A stretch of DNA of 64,000 nucleotides from Pseudomonas sp. BN411 (GTDB taxonomy: Bacteria > Pseudomonadota > Gammaproteobacteria > Pseudomonadales > Pseudomonadaceae). A program made the translations under genes and the position numbers. The DNA lies in the NCBI RefSeq assembly GCF_029871235.1, contig NZ_SSOM01000032.1, positions 1 through 64,000 of the forward strand. The letters run 5' to 3'. The notes below the pieces were generated by a model, which saw only the letters and a program-made list of their open reading frames with translations, searched no databases and was not told where the DNA came from. This document shows positions 45,553 to 53,664 of the stretch, piece by piece (the first letter of the stretch is position 1; every line of letters begins with the position of its first letter).

Positions 45553-46389
45553 ATGTACGCGCTGACCCCGCAGCAGACCGAAGCCTATCTGCGCCACCTG
45601 GACACCCCTGCTCCACAGCGTCCCGACCTTGCCAGCCTTGACCGGCTGATCGCCGCCCACCAGCAGCGGGTGGCTTTCGAGAACGTCGACGTGCTTCTCG
45701 ATCGCCCCATCCACATCGACGCCGATGCGGTGTTCGCCAAGGTGGTGGAGCGTGGCCGGGGTGGCTACTGCTACGAGCTGAACAACCTCTTCGGCCGCTT
45801 GCTGCTCGCCCTCGGCTACCAGGTCGAAACGCTGGGCGGCCGGGTGCGCTGGGGCCTGCCGCTGGACGCGCCGCAGACCATGCTCTCCCACCTGATGCTG
45901 CGCGTGCTGCTGCCGGAAGGCCCGCATCTGGCGGATGTCGGCTTCGGCTCCGCCACCCCCTGGCGCGCCGTCCCCCTCGAAGGGCCGATGCCCGATGACC
46001 TGCCTTACCGGCTGAGCCCCCAGGTCGACGGCACGGGCGAGGTGCAACTGGAAAACTTTCGCGCCGAGACGGGCTGGGCGGCCTGCTACCGCTTCGGCCC
46101 CGAGGTGAACGCCTGGGTCGATTGCATCCCGCGCAACTGGTACACCTCCACTCACCCCGACAGCGTTTTCCGCAAGATGCTGATGACCGCCTGCAGCGAC
46201 GGCGAGTGGCGCCTGACCCTGGCCAACGGCACCTTCAACAGACGCCACCGCGACGGCCGCCTCGAAAGTCGCAAGATCGAGGATGCCGCCGAGTTGGTGG
46301 AGGTGCTGAAGCACGACTTCCTGCTGAATCTCACCGACGACGAGATCGAGCCGCTGCGCATGAGGCTCGAGGGTCTGCTGAACGCTTGA
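45553..46389 (+). CDS. nat: Arylamine N-acetyltransferase
   Basis: 278 residues from the ATG at 45553. It has the NAT catalytic triad context: Cys-73 in RGRGGYCYELN, a His in QTMLSHLMLRVLL and an Asp in LADVGFGS, plus the family motif VAFENVDVLLD near the N-terminus. It transfers acetyl from acetyl-CoA to arylamines and hydrazines in the cytoplasm. Length matches the family (about 275-280). It stands alone; an 84-bp inverted repeat follows immediately. Confidence 0.93.
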   Translation: MYALTPQQTEAYLRHLDTPAPQRPDLASLDRLIAAHQQRVAFENVDVLLDRPIHIDADAVFAKVVERGRGGYCYELNNLFGRLLLALGYQVETLGGRVRWGLPLDAPQTMLSHLMLRVLLPEGPHLADVGFGSATPWRAVPLEGPMPDDLPYRLSPQVDGTGEVQLENFRAETGWAACYRFGPEVNAWVDCIPRNWYTSTHPDSVFRKMLMTACSDGEWRLTLANGTFNRRHRDGRLESRKIEDAAELVEVLKHDFLLNLTDDEIEPLRMRLEGLLNA

Positions 46390-46393
46390 ACCT

Positions 46394-46477
46394 GTAGGGT
46401 GGATGGCGCTCTTCCATCCACCATCGGTGCCATGCCGGACCTCGAATGGTGGACCGGTGGAGCGTGGTCCACCCTAC
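46394..46477. repeat. 84-bp inverted repeat (GTAGGGTGGATG family)
   Basis: Begins GTAGGGTGGATGGCGCTCTT and ends AGCGTGGTCCACCCTAC; the ends pair to form a long hairpin. Close copies lie at 19056-19140 and 56065-56148. Confidence 0.85.
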
Positions 46478-46508
46478 AGGTAGTTCACTCGCGCAAGAGG
46501 ACATGCCC

Positions 46509-47258
46509 ATGTCCACCGCCGACCATCTCATCGCCCTTCACCAGCAAGGCTTCACCCTTCTCCCCGGCGCGCTCGACGCCACCGCCGTCGCCACCCTGCG
46601 CCATCTGATGGACCAGCTTCAGCCCGTCCACTGGGACTACCTCGGCCTGGTGGACGATCACTTCAAATGCGTGTTCAACCGGGGGCCGGAATGGCTGCCC
46701 TGGCTCGACCGGCCCGGCGTGATCGAGCTGGCCGAAGCGGCACTGGGCGGGGATTGCCATGTGATTGGCCAGACCGCCTGGCGCTGCCATCCGGGCTTCG
46801 TCGGCGCCGAACTGCACCTGGATCACCTGGCGATGGAGCTGCCGGAAAGCCTGCTGGCCGATCCGTCCTTCACGCTGCCGATGCAGGTCTGCACCGCGCA
46901 CCTGTACCTCGACGATATCGACGCCGACCTCTGCCCTACCCTGGTGATCCCCGGCAGCCACCGCGCCGGCCGCAAACCCCGGCCCGGCGAAACCCATTGG
47001 CACGGCAAAACGGCCGAGCCCGCACTGTGCCAGGCGGGCGATGTGCTGATGTTCCGCAGCGAACTCTGGCACGCCGGCAGCCGCAATCGCACCCACGACC
47101 GCAGCCGCTACCTGCTGCAGGTCCACTACGGCCGGCGCATGGTGGCGCAGAAGTTCTCGCCCTACCTGGACTTCCGCTTCAACCCGCAGGTGCTCGCTGC
47201 CTGCACGCCACGCCAGCGCCGGCTACTGGGCGACCACGAGGCTGCCGAGTACGACTGA
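46509..47258 (+). CDS. Phytanoyl-CoA dioxygenase (PhyH) family protein
   Basis: 249 residues if started at the ATG at 46509, eight bases after AGAGG; an in-frame ATG at 46503 is the alternative. Contents fit an Fe(II)/2-oxoglutarate oxygenase: LHQQGFTLLPGALDA at the start, an HxD pair in ELHLDHLAMELP, a distal His in SELWHAGSRNRTHD and an Arg in RSRYLLQVHYG. The substrate is unknown; the family hydroxylates varied small molecules. No operon partner. Confidence 0.85.
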   Translation: MSTADHLIALHQQGFTLLPGALDATAVATLRHLMDQLQPVHWDYLGLVDDHFKCVFNRGPEWLPWLDRPGVIELAEAALGGDCHVIGQTAWRCHPGFVGAELHLDHLAMELPESLLADPSFTLPMQVCTAHLYLDDIDADLCPTLVIPGSHRAGRKPRPGETHWHGKTAEPALCQAGDVLMFRSELWHAGSRNRTHDRSRYLLQVHYGRRMVAQKFSPYLDFRFNPQVLAACTPRQRRLLGDHEAAEYD

Positions 47259-47320
47259 CGCCGAAAAACCGAGCAACCGCTTCCAGCCCAGCTCCCATGG
47301 GCAACCCACGCAGTTATCCC

Positions 47321-47702
47321 GAAGATATCCACAGGACGGCCCACAGATTTTGTGGGCATTCCCCCTTCGTGTGCGACGCGCTATCCGGACCTTCCGGGAG
47401 CGAATCCATTCGCGAAACTCCCCAGCATCGCAACCCATCCCGCGAGCACCACAATCACCTGAACAAAATCCGATCACCGCGCTGAAAGCCACGCAGATAG
47501 AGACCTCCAGCCATCCACCCCAAAGCTATCCACAGCTTGCCCCACAGAATCCGTGGGTATCCGCAACGGGCTGCACGCTCGACAGGGTTGCACCTCATTC
47601 GCCCAGGAAACGAGCAACCCGAACCAGCCCTTGCAGCACGGGCTCTGGCGCAATCCATCCAGACGATATCCACAGCCCGGTCCACAGAAAATGTGGGTAC
47701 GT
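47321..47702. repeat. Three copies of a TATCCACAG-hairpin repeat
   Basis: Three copies of ATCCACAG, 6-8 bases, CCACAGANTNTGTGGG lie at about 47324-47357, 47526-47559 and 47667-47699. Each joins a DnaA-box-like sequence to a short hairpin (CCACA...TGTGG). A related preceding segment (CGAGCAACC...CCAGCCC) is repeated near 47270 and 47610. A further inverted copy is at 57549-57590. The 496-bp gap 47259-47754 holds no gene that I can support. Confidence 0.75.
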
Positions 47703-47754
47703 CGACGCCGGGCTGTTCTTTACTCAAGGCAAGCCTCCACGCAGGAATCCGTTC

Positions 47755-48225
47755 ATGCGCGCCATCATCCCCGCCGCCCTGCTGCTTGCCTTGTCGCTCC
47801 TGTCCGGATGCGTCGGCTTCGTCCAGCACGATCCCTTGCAGGTGGACGTGGCGGGCATGGAGCCGATCCATGGCGAGGGCATGGAAATGCGCTTCAACCT
47901 CAAGCTGCGGGTGCAGAACCCCAATGAAAGCGCGATCCATTACAGCGGCATCGCCCTGGAGCTGGACCTCAACGACCTGCCGCTGGCCAGTGGCGTCAGC
48001 AGCCAGGACGGCACGGTAGAGGGTTTCGGGGAAAAGCTGATCGAAGTGCCGGTGACCATTTCCGCCTTCTCGGTGCTGCGCCAGACCTGGAACCTCACCG
48101 GCGGCAGCCCGATCCAGAATGTCCCCTATGCCTTGCGCGGAAAACTGGGGGGCGGCTTCTGGGGAACCCGGCGCTTCTCCGATGCCGGCGTGTTGAGCAT
48201 CCCCGAGCCCATCGACACGCCCTGA
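47755..48225 (+). CDS. LEA14/WHy-domain lipoprotein
   Basis: 156 residues from the ATG at 47755; the open frame extends far upstream through the repeat region, but that part looks non-coding. A lipoprotein signal ends in LLSGC (Cys-19). The mature part has the WHy/LEA2 pattern: DVAGMEPIHGEGMEMRFNLKLRVQNPNES, IHYSGIALELDLNDLPLASG and a VPVTISAFS strand. Members are small Ig-like periplasmic lipoproteins linked with stress tolerance; the exact role is unknown. Downstream cysC is convergent. Confidence 0.85.
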   Translation: MRAIIPAALLLALSLLSGCVGFVQHDPLQVDVAGMEPIHGEGMEMRFNLKLRVQNPNESAIHYSGIALELDLNDLPLASGVSSQDGTVEGFGEKLIEVPVTISAFSVLRQTWNLTGGSPIQNVPYALRGKLGGGFWGTRRFSDAGVLSIPEPIDTP

Positions 48226-48228
48226 GCC

Positions 48229-48810
48229 TCAGTTGCTCAGCACGAACCCAAGCAGTTCGTGGATTGCCAGTGGCAGCGCGATAGCTTCGGTGTCCACTTC
48301 CCAGTCCGCATCGAGTGGCGGTTCGTAGGGGCTGTCCAGGCCGGTGAAGTTACGAATGCGCCCTTCCAGCGCTGCCCGGTACAGCCCTTTGGGGTCGCGC
48401 CGGGCGCAGGCGTCGAACGAGGTGCTGACGTAGACGGTGGAGAACTCCCCCGGCGCGAACATCTGCCGCGCAGCCTCGCGATCGGCGCGAAACGGCGAGA
48501 TCGCCGACACGATCACCACCAGCCCCGCATCCACCATCAGCCGCGCCACCTCGGCGATACGCCGGACGTTCTCGCGGCGATCCTCCGCAGACATGCCCAA
48601 GTCCCGGCACAGGCCGCCGCGCAGGTTGTCGCCATCCAGCACATAGGTGTGCAGGCCACGGGCGTTGAGCTCCACTTCCAGCGCATTGGCCAAGGTGGAC
48701 TTGCCCGAGCCGGACAGGCCGGTCAGCCAGATGCAGCGCGGCCGCTGATGTTTGATCGATGCCCTGGCCCACATCGGCAGGGTCAGTTCGTAGGGAACGG
48801 CGTCACTCAT
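48229..48810 (-). CDS. cysC: Adenylylsulfate (APS) kinase
   Basis: 193 residues from the ATG at 48810 (GGGA site; another ATG four codons upstream). P-loop GLSGSGKST (about 31-39), LDGDNLRGGLCRDLGMSAEDRRENVRR, SPFRADREAAR (the conserved SPxRxxR region) and FVxTSFDACxxRDPKGLYR. It phosphorylates APS to PAPS with ATP. It is a stand-alone kinase not fused to CysN, so it may be a second copy in this genome. Confidence 0.93.
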   Translation of the reverse strand: MSDAVPYELTLPMWARASIKHQRPRCIWLTGLSGSGKSTLANALEVELNARGLHTYVLDGDNLRGGLCRDLGMSAEDRRENVRRIAEVARLMVDAGLVVIVSAISPFRADREAARQMFAPGEFSTVYVSTSFDACARRDPKGLYRAALEGRIRNFTGLDSPYEPPLDADWEVDTEAIALPLAIHELLGFVLSN

Positions 48811-49016
48811 AATCCCAGCCACTCGTAGTCACTTTCGTAAGCCCGCGATTTCTCCGAGCTGGGAGACTAGCAGCCGTTCTGCGCGAAAAGATTTGGATAG
48901 GGTCAAGTCGGTAAAGCATCCGATACATCTGACATACGAAATCGCAGAAACGGGCAAAGCAGTGCCAAAACCTTATATAATTCATGGTTTTTCGTGACAC
49001 CGAAGTCGAGGTCCCC

Positions 49017-49358
49017 ATGAGCACCCTGCCGCCCTGCCCCAAATGCAACTCCGAATACACCTACGAAGACGGCGCGATGCTGATCTGCCCCGAGTGCGCC
49101 CACGAGTGGTCCGCTGACGCCAGCAGCGATGCCACCGGTGATGACAAGGTGATCAAGGATTCCGTCGGCAACGTCCTGCAGGACGGCGACACCATCACCG
49201 TGATCAAGGACCTCAAGGTCAAGGGCTCGTCCCTGGTGGTGAAGGTCGGCACCAAGGTGAAGAACATCCGCCTGGTGGACGGCGACCACGACATCGACTG
49301 CAAGATCGACGGTATCGGCGCGATGAAGCTGAAGTCGGAATTCGTGCGCAAGGTCTGA
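49017..49358 (+). CDS. yjdM: PhnA/YjdM family zinc-ribbon protein
   Basis: 113 residues from the ATG at 49017. N-terminal zinc ribbon with two CxxC pairs (CPKCNS and CPECAHEW), then the conserved PhnA core [42 protein letters not shown]. It was long called alkylphosphonate utilisation protein PhnA, though a direct role is doubtful and the molecular function is unknown. Single gene followed by a terminator. Confidence 0.92.
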   Translation: MSTLPPCPKCNSEYTYEDGAMLICPECAHEWSADASSDATGDDKVIKDSVGNVLQDGDTITVIKDLKVKGSSLVVKVGTKVKNIRLVDGDHDIDCKIDGIGAMKLKSEFVRKV

Positions 49359-49374
49359 GCCGCGAATCCACCCC

Positions 49375-49404
49375 GAAAAAGCCTGGCCTGTGCCGGGCTT
49401 TTTT
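49375..49404 (+). terminator. Terminator after yjdM
   Basis: Stem AGCCTGGC / GCCGGGCT with one G-U pair, preceded by an A-run and followed by TTTTTT. Confidence 0.88.
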
Positions 49405-49550
49405 GTGGGCCAGGCAGCGCTTCGTTCCCCTCTCCTGCTGTCATTCCCGCGCGGACTGACATGCGGAGGATTTTTCGGTTGTCCTCCATCGCCCCACCAA
49501 GCTAAACAGTCGTTCAACGAGCAGCAGGATGCCGGCGACAGGAACGACTG

Positions 49551-50840
49551 ATGAGCCCCCAATTCCACAAGACCTACTACGAAGCCACGGTCGATCGGAC
49601 CGCCTACCCTGCCCATTCGGGCCGCACCGACGCCAGGGTATGCATCCTCGGTGGCGGGCTGGCAGGGCTGTCCACCGCCCTGGGGCTGGCCGAGCGCGGC
49701 GTCACCGACGTGGTGGTGCTGGAGTCCCACGATGTCGGCCACGGCGCCTCGGGGCGCAATGGCGGTTTCGTCTTCGGCGGCTACAGCCTGGGCAACGCCG
49801 ATCTGCTGGCCACCCTGGGTGCCGAGGAGGCGCGTCGCCTGTATCAACTCACCCTCGATGCGGTCGAACTGATCCGCCACCGCAGCCGCCACTACGGCAT
49901 CGACTGCGACCTGGTGGACAAGGGTGTGATCCTCGCCAACTGGTTCAACGACCCCGCGCGCCTGGAGACCCCGCGCCAGCTGATGAAGCAGGCCTACGGC
50001 GTGGATTGGGAGTACATCCCGCCCGGCGAACTGAAGGAGATGCTCAGGACCGAGCGCTACTTCGGCGGCCTGCTGGAGCGCAATGCCTTCCACTTCCATC
50101 CGCTTAAGTACGTCTGTGGCATCGCACGGACACTGGCCAACCTGGGCGTCCGCCTCCACGAACGATCCCCCGCCCTGGCCATCGAGAAGCGCGCCGGCAA
50201 GTACGTGGTCAGGACCGAGGGCGGCGAGGTGCACGCCGAGCATGTAGTGTTCTCCGGCGGCGGCTATTCACGCGGCCTCCACCGCCCCGTCGAGCGCGCG
50301 GTGCTCCCCATCGCCACCTACGTGGTCGCCACCGAGCCCCTGGGCGCGCGCCTTGCGGAGGCCATCGATTGCGAGTCGGCGGTCTACGACACCCGCTTCG
50401 CCTTCGATTACTACCGGCCGCTGCAGGACAGCCGGATTCTCTGGGGCGGGCGCATCTCCATCCTCGACCGCAATCCGGAAGCCATCGCCAGACTGCTAAA
50501 GGCCGACCTCGTCTCGGTCTATCCACAGCTGGAGGATGTGGAGATCCAGTATTCCTGGGGAGGACTGATGAGCTACGGCCGCCACCAGATGGCGCAGATC
50601 GGCCAGGACGCCGATGGCATCTGGCACGCGGTGGGCTTCGGCGGCCACGGCATGGCGCCGACCACAGTGGCGGGCGAAGTGCTGGCCGACGCCATCGCCA
50701 ACGCCACGCCGATTCCCGCCGGCTTCAGCCGATTCGGCCTGACCCGCACCTTCGGCCTCGCCGGGCTGGTGGCTGCGCAGATGACCTACACCGCCTTCCA
50801 GGCCCGCGATGCGTTCGATGCGCGGCGGTTGAATCGGTAA
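49551..50840 (+). CDS. FAD-dependent amine/amino-acid oxidoreductase (DAO family)
   Basis: 429 residues. N-terminal FAD-binding Rossmann motif CILGGGLAGLSTALGLAERG ending with an acidic residue (VVLES). A NGGFVFGGYSLGN segment typical of the gamma-glutamylputrescine/glycine oxidase group (PuuB, OrdL) and YSWGGLMSYGRHQMAQIG and GGHGMAPTTVAGEVLAD near the C-terminus also fit. It oxidises C-N bonds of an amine or amino acid, giving H2O2 or reduced flavin. No polyamine genes adjoin it, so the substrate is open. A RAYT transposase with REP pairs lies just downstream. Confidence 0.85.
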   Translation: MSPQFHKTYYEATVDRTAYPAHSGRTDARVCILGGGLAGLSTALGLAERGVTDVVVLESHDVGHGASGRNGGFVFGGYSLGNADLLATLGAEEARRLYQLTLDAVELIRHRSRHYGIDCDLVDKGVILANWFNDPARLETPRQLMKQAYGVDWEYIPPGELKEMLRTERYFGGLLERNAFHFHPLKYVCGIARTLANLGVRLHERSPALAIEKRAGKYVVRTEGGEVHAEHVVFSGGGYSRGLHRPVERAVLPIATYVVATEPLGARLAEAIDCESAVYDTRFAFDYYRPLQDSRILWGGRISILDRNPEAIARLLKADLVSVYPQLEDVEIQYSWGGLMSYGRHQMAQIGQDADGIWHAVGFGGHGMAPTTVAGEVLADAIANATPIPAGFSRFGLTRTFGLAGLVAAQMTYTAFQARDAFDARRLNR

Positions 50841-50862
50841 TCGCGCGCGGTTGAACCGGCGT

Positions 50863-50939
50863 GATGGGTATCGCGGAGCTCAACCCATCCTACAGAGCAC
50901 ATTCCCCGTAGGATGTGGTGGAGCGAAGCGATACCCATC
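50863..50939. repeat. Inverted REP pair upstream of the RAYT gene
   Basis: GATGGGTATCGCGGAGCTC...CCATCCTAC (50863-50893) faces GTAGGATGTGGTGGAGCGAAGCGATACCCATC (50908-50939). Together with the downstream pair they bracket the transposase gene. Confidence 0.9.
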
Positions 50940-50964
50940 AAATAAATGGCAAGGAAGCCAAACC

Positions 50965-51498
50965 ATGACCAACTACCGCCGCGATCACACGCCAGGTGCT
51001 ACCTGGTTCTTCACCCTGAATCTTGCCGACCGACGAAGCCGCCTGTTGATCGACCAGATCGCCCTGCTCCGCGCCAGTTTCCGCTACTGCATGAAGCGTC
51101 ACCCCTGGCGTATCAACGCCATCGTCATCCTCCCCGATCACCTCCATGCCCTGTGCACGTTGCCGCCAGACGACGCCGACTACGCCTTGCGTTGGCGACT
51201 GATCAAGACTGAGTTTTCCCGCGCACTTCCCTATGGAGAGCAGGCATCTGAAAGCCGGTCGAGCAAAGGCGAACGCGGCATTTGGCAACGCCGTTTCTGG
51301 GAGCACCGTGTCCGCGATGACGACGACTTCGCCCGGCATGTGGATTACATCCACCACAACCCACGCAAACATGGGCATGTGGAGCGGGTGGCGGATTGGC
51401 CGTGGTCATCGTTTCACCGCTATGTGAACGCGGGCATCCTTCCGGTGGATTGGGCGGGGGATGGAGGGGACATGGAGCGCGGTGCGGGGGAACGGTGA
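50965..51498 (+). CDS. REP-associated tyrosine transposase (RAYT, IS200-like)
   Basis: 177 residues from the ATG at 50965. It has a Y1-transposase fold: HUH motif in ILPDHLHALCTLP, FSRALP and WQRRFWEHRVRDDDDFARHVDYIHHNPRKHG with the catalytic tyrosine in YIHHNP. RAYTs cut and move REP sequences and are domesticated single-copy genes in many pseudomonads. The gene is flanked by inverted REP pairs (50863-50939 and 51497-51587), and its stop codon overlaps the first downstream REP. Confidence 0.93.
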   Translation: MTNYRRDHTPGATWFFTLNLADRRSRLLIDQIALLRASFRYCMKRHPWRINAIVILPDHLHALCTLPPDDADYALRWRLIKTEFSRALPYGEQASESRSSKGERGIWQRRFWEHRVRDDDDFARHVDYIHHNPRKHGHVERVADWPWSSFHRYVNAGILPVDWAGDGGDMERGAGER

Positions 51499-51587
51499 TG
51501 GGTATCGCTCCGCTCCACCCATCCTACGAGTTAGTCATCTGCACGAACCTGCTCTTGTAGGATGGGTGGAGCTCCGCGATACCCATC
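51497..51587. repeat. Inverted REP pair downstream of the RAYT gene
   Basis: GATGGGTATCGCTCCGCTCC..ATCCTAC (51497-51527) and its inverse GTAGGATGGGTGGAGCTCCG..CCATC (51557-51587). Same family as 25162-25193 and 59787-59858. After it, 51588-51770 holds no gene I can defend. Confidence 0.9.
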
Positions 51588-51724
51588 AGCCCGAGCGCAT
51601 GAGCTGAAGGAGAACACCATGGAAGACCAGGACAAGGGTGTCGGCGCCACGGTGGTTGGCGGCGATTCAGGCGATCATCGATTCTGCCAAGGGAAATCGA
51701 GGTGGTTAGAAAGCTACCCACCAA

Positions 51725-51757
51725 TGAAAAAGCCCGGCATTAGCCGGGCTTTTTTCA
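51725..51757 (-). terminator. Terminator after bauC
   Basis: AGCCCGGC / GCCGGGCT stem with a 4-base loop, A-run on one side and T-run on the other; 14 bases past the bauC stop codon. Confidence 0.9.
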
Positions 51758-51770
51758 TTCAACGCATCAC

Positions 51771-53267
51771 TCAGCCGTTGCTGGGGAACGCGAACTGCGC
51801 CGCCTCGTGGCTGGCGCGCTGCGGCCAGCGCTGGGTGATGGCCTTGCGGCGGGTGTAGAAGCGCACACCGTCCGGGCCGTAGGCGTGGAGGTCGCCGAAC
51901 AGCGAGCGCTTCCAGCCGCCGAAGCTGTGGTAGGCCACCGGTACCGGCAGCGGCACGTTGACGCCGACCATGCCCACTTCGATCTCGTCGCAGAACAGGC
52001 GGGCGGCTTCGCCGTCGCGGGTGAAGATGCAGGTGCCGTTGCCGTACTCGTGGTCGTTGATCAGCTGCATGGCGTCTTCCAAGCTGCCGACGCGAACGAT
52101 GCAGAGCACCGGGCCGAAGATTTCTTCCTGGTAGATGCGCATGTCGGCTTTGACGTTGTCGAACAGGGTGCCGCCGACGAAGTAACCGTCTTCATGACCG
52201 GCGACGCGGTAGCCACGGCCGTCCACCACCAGCTTGGCACCAGCGGCCACGCCGTCGTCGATGTAACCGACCACCTTGTCGCGGGCGGCGGCGGTGACCA
52301 GCGGGCCCATGTCCAGGCCGCAGTTGGTGCCGGCGCCGATCTTCAGGCCCTTGATCTGCGGAACGATCTTCTCGACCAGCGCATCGGCGATCTGGTCGCC
52401 CACACACACCGCCACGGAGATGGCCATGCAGCGCTCGCCGCAGGAACCGTAGGCGGCGCCCATCAGTGCGCTGACAGCGTTGTCGAGGTCGGCGTCGGGC
52501 ATCAGCACCGCGTGGTTCTTAGCGCCGCCCAGGGCCTGCACGCGCTTGCCGCGCTTGGTGCCTTCGGCATAGATGTATTCGGCGATCGGGGTCGAGCCGA
52601 CGAAGCTGAGGGCTTTGACTTCCGGCGCTTCGATCAGCGCGTCCACCGCTTCTTTGTCACCGTTGACCACGTTCAGCACGCCCTTGGGCAGGCCGGCCTG
52701 ATGGAACAGCTCGGCGATCAGCAGGGTGGAGCTCGGGTCACGCTCGGAGGGTTTGAGGATGAAGGTGTTGCCGCAGGCGATGGCCAGCGGGTACATCCAC
52801 AGCGGCACCATGGCCGGGAAGTTGAACGGGGTGATGCCGGCGACCACGCCCAGCGGCTGGAAGTCGCTCCAGGCGTCGATGTTCGGGCCGACGTTGCGGG
52901 TGTATTCGCCCTTGAGGATTTCCGGGGCGGCGCAGGCGTACTCGACGTTCTCGATGCCGCGCTTCAGTTCACCGGCAGCGTCTTCCAGGGTCTTGCCGTG
53001 CTCTTCGGCGATCAGCTTGGAGATCACCGCTTCGTTGGTTTCCAGCAGTTGCTTGAAGCGGAACAGCACCTGGGCGCGCTTGGCCGGCGGAGTGTTGCGC
53101 CAGGCCGGGAAGGCGGCCTTGGCGGCGTCGATGGCCTGCTGGATGGTGGCGCGGCTGGCCAGGCCGACCTTGCGGTGGGCTTCGCCGGTGGACGGGTTGA
53201 ACACGTCCGCGGTGCGGCCTTGGTCGTCGATGCGTTCGCCGTTGATCAGGTGCGGGATGAGGCTCAT
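51771..53267 (-). CDS. bauC: CoA-acylating (methyl)malonate-semialdehyde dehydrogenase
   Basis: 498 residues, full length for the MmsA/BauC family. It has the aldehyde-dehydrogenase NAD fold with FNFPAMVPLWM and FVGSTPIAEYIY, the catalytic cysteine in GSCGERCMAIS (near residue 282) and a C-terminal PVPVAYHSFGGWKRSLFGD motif typical of semialdehyde dehydrogenases that make acyl-CoA. Next to bauA and bauB it most likely turns 3-oxopropanoate from beta-alanine into acetyl-CoA; valine catabolism (mmsA) is the alternative name. Confidence 0.9.
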   Translation of the reverse strand: MSLIPHLINGERIDDQGRTADVFNPSTGEAHRKVGLASRATIQQAIDAAKAAFPAWRNTPPAKRAQVLFRFKQLLETNEAVISKLIAEEHGKTLEDAAGELKRGIENVEYACAAPEILKGEYTRNVGPNIDAWSDFQPLGVVAGITPFNFPAMVPLWMYPLAIACGNTFILKPSERDPSSTLLIAELFHQAGLPKGVLNVVNGDKEAVDALIEAPEVKALSFVGSTPIAEYIYAEGTKRGKRVQALGGAKNHAVLMPDADLDNAVSALMGAAYGSCGERCMAISVAVCVGDQIADALVEKIVPQIKGLKIGAGTNCGLDMGPLVTAAARDKVVGYIDDGVAAGAKLVVDGRGYRVAGHEDGYFVGGTLFDNVKADMRIYQEEIFGPVLCIVRVGSLEDAMQLINDHEYGNGTCIFTRDGEAARLFCDEIEVGMVGVNVPLPVPVAYHSFGGWKRSLFGDLHAYGPDGVRFYTRRKAITQRWPQRASHEAAQFAFPSNG

Positions 53268-53331
53268 GGGTGGGGTCTCTTGTAGGGCTTTTGTCTTGGT
53301 GGCGCCGGAAGCATGGAGGGGTGGATATTTC

Positions 53332-53363
53332 CCTCACCCCAGCCCTCTCCCAGAGGGAGAGGG
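53332..53363. repeat. CCCTCTCCCAGAGGGAGAGGG palindrome between bauC and bauB
   Basis: Same element as near 24995-25025, including the flanking CCTCACCCCAGCC and TGTCCGTGC. It lies in the ~110-bp gap inside the bau operon and may slow or stabilise the transcript there. Confidence 0.75.
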
Positions 53364-53376
53364 GGTTGTCCGTGCG

Positions 53377-53664
53377 CTATTTCAATTCGGTTTCCACGAA
53401 GACCACTTCGTGGTCGCTGGCGTTGATCACGTTGTGCTCGACGCCGGCCTTGCGGAAGTAACTCTGGCCGGCCACCAGGGGGGCGTGTTTGTCGCCCTCC
53501 GGGGTTTCCAGCAGCAGGGTGCCGTTGGTCATCGGCACCACGACGTAGTCGTAGCCATGGCGGTGGCGACCGGTTTCGGCACCGGGGGCGAAGCGCCATT
53601 CGGTGACGATCACCTCGTCGTTATCCACCTGCACGGTGGGCACGGCCTGCGGGCGCTGGCTCAT
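53377..53664 (-). CDS. bauB: Cupin-domain protein of the beta-alanine operon
   Basis: 95 residues from the ATG at 53664, which overlaps the last base of the bauA stop codon (TGATG). Single cupin fold: WRFAPGAETGRHRHGYDYVVVP with metal-binding His cluster, then QSYFRKAGVEHNVINASDHEVVFVE. The order bauA-bauB-bauC is as in P. aeruginosa, where this small protein is in the bau operon; its reaction is not known. The upstream extension of the frame runs within bauA and is rejected. Confidence 0.88.
   Translation of the reverse strand: MSQRPQAVPTVQVDNDEVIVTEWRFAPGAETGRHRHGYDYVVVPMTNGTLLLETPEGDKHAPLVAGQSYFRKAGVEHNVINASDHEVVFVETELK

Noticed and set aside
47350-47754. Long upstream extension of the LEA14-type lipoprotein frame
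   Set aside because: It crosses three non-coding repeats and would bury the lipoprotein signal peptide; the ATG at 47755 fits the lipobox.
51619-51858. Small ORF with a plausible AGGAG site (MEDQDKGVGATVVGG...)
   Set aside because: It runs through the bauC terminator and into the antisense of bauC, so the open part is mostly chance. A decayed gene end is possible but unsupported.
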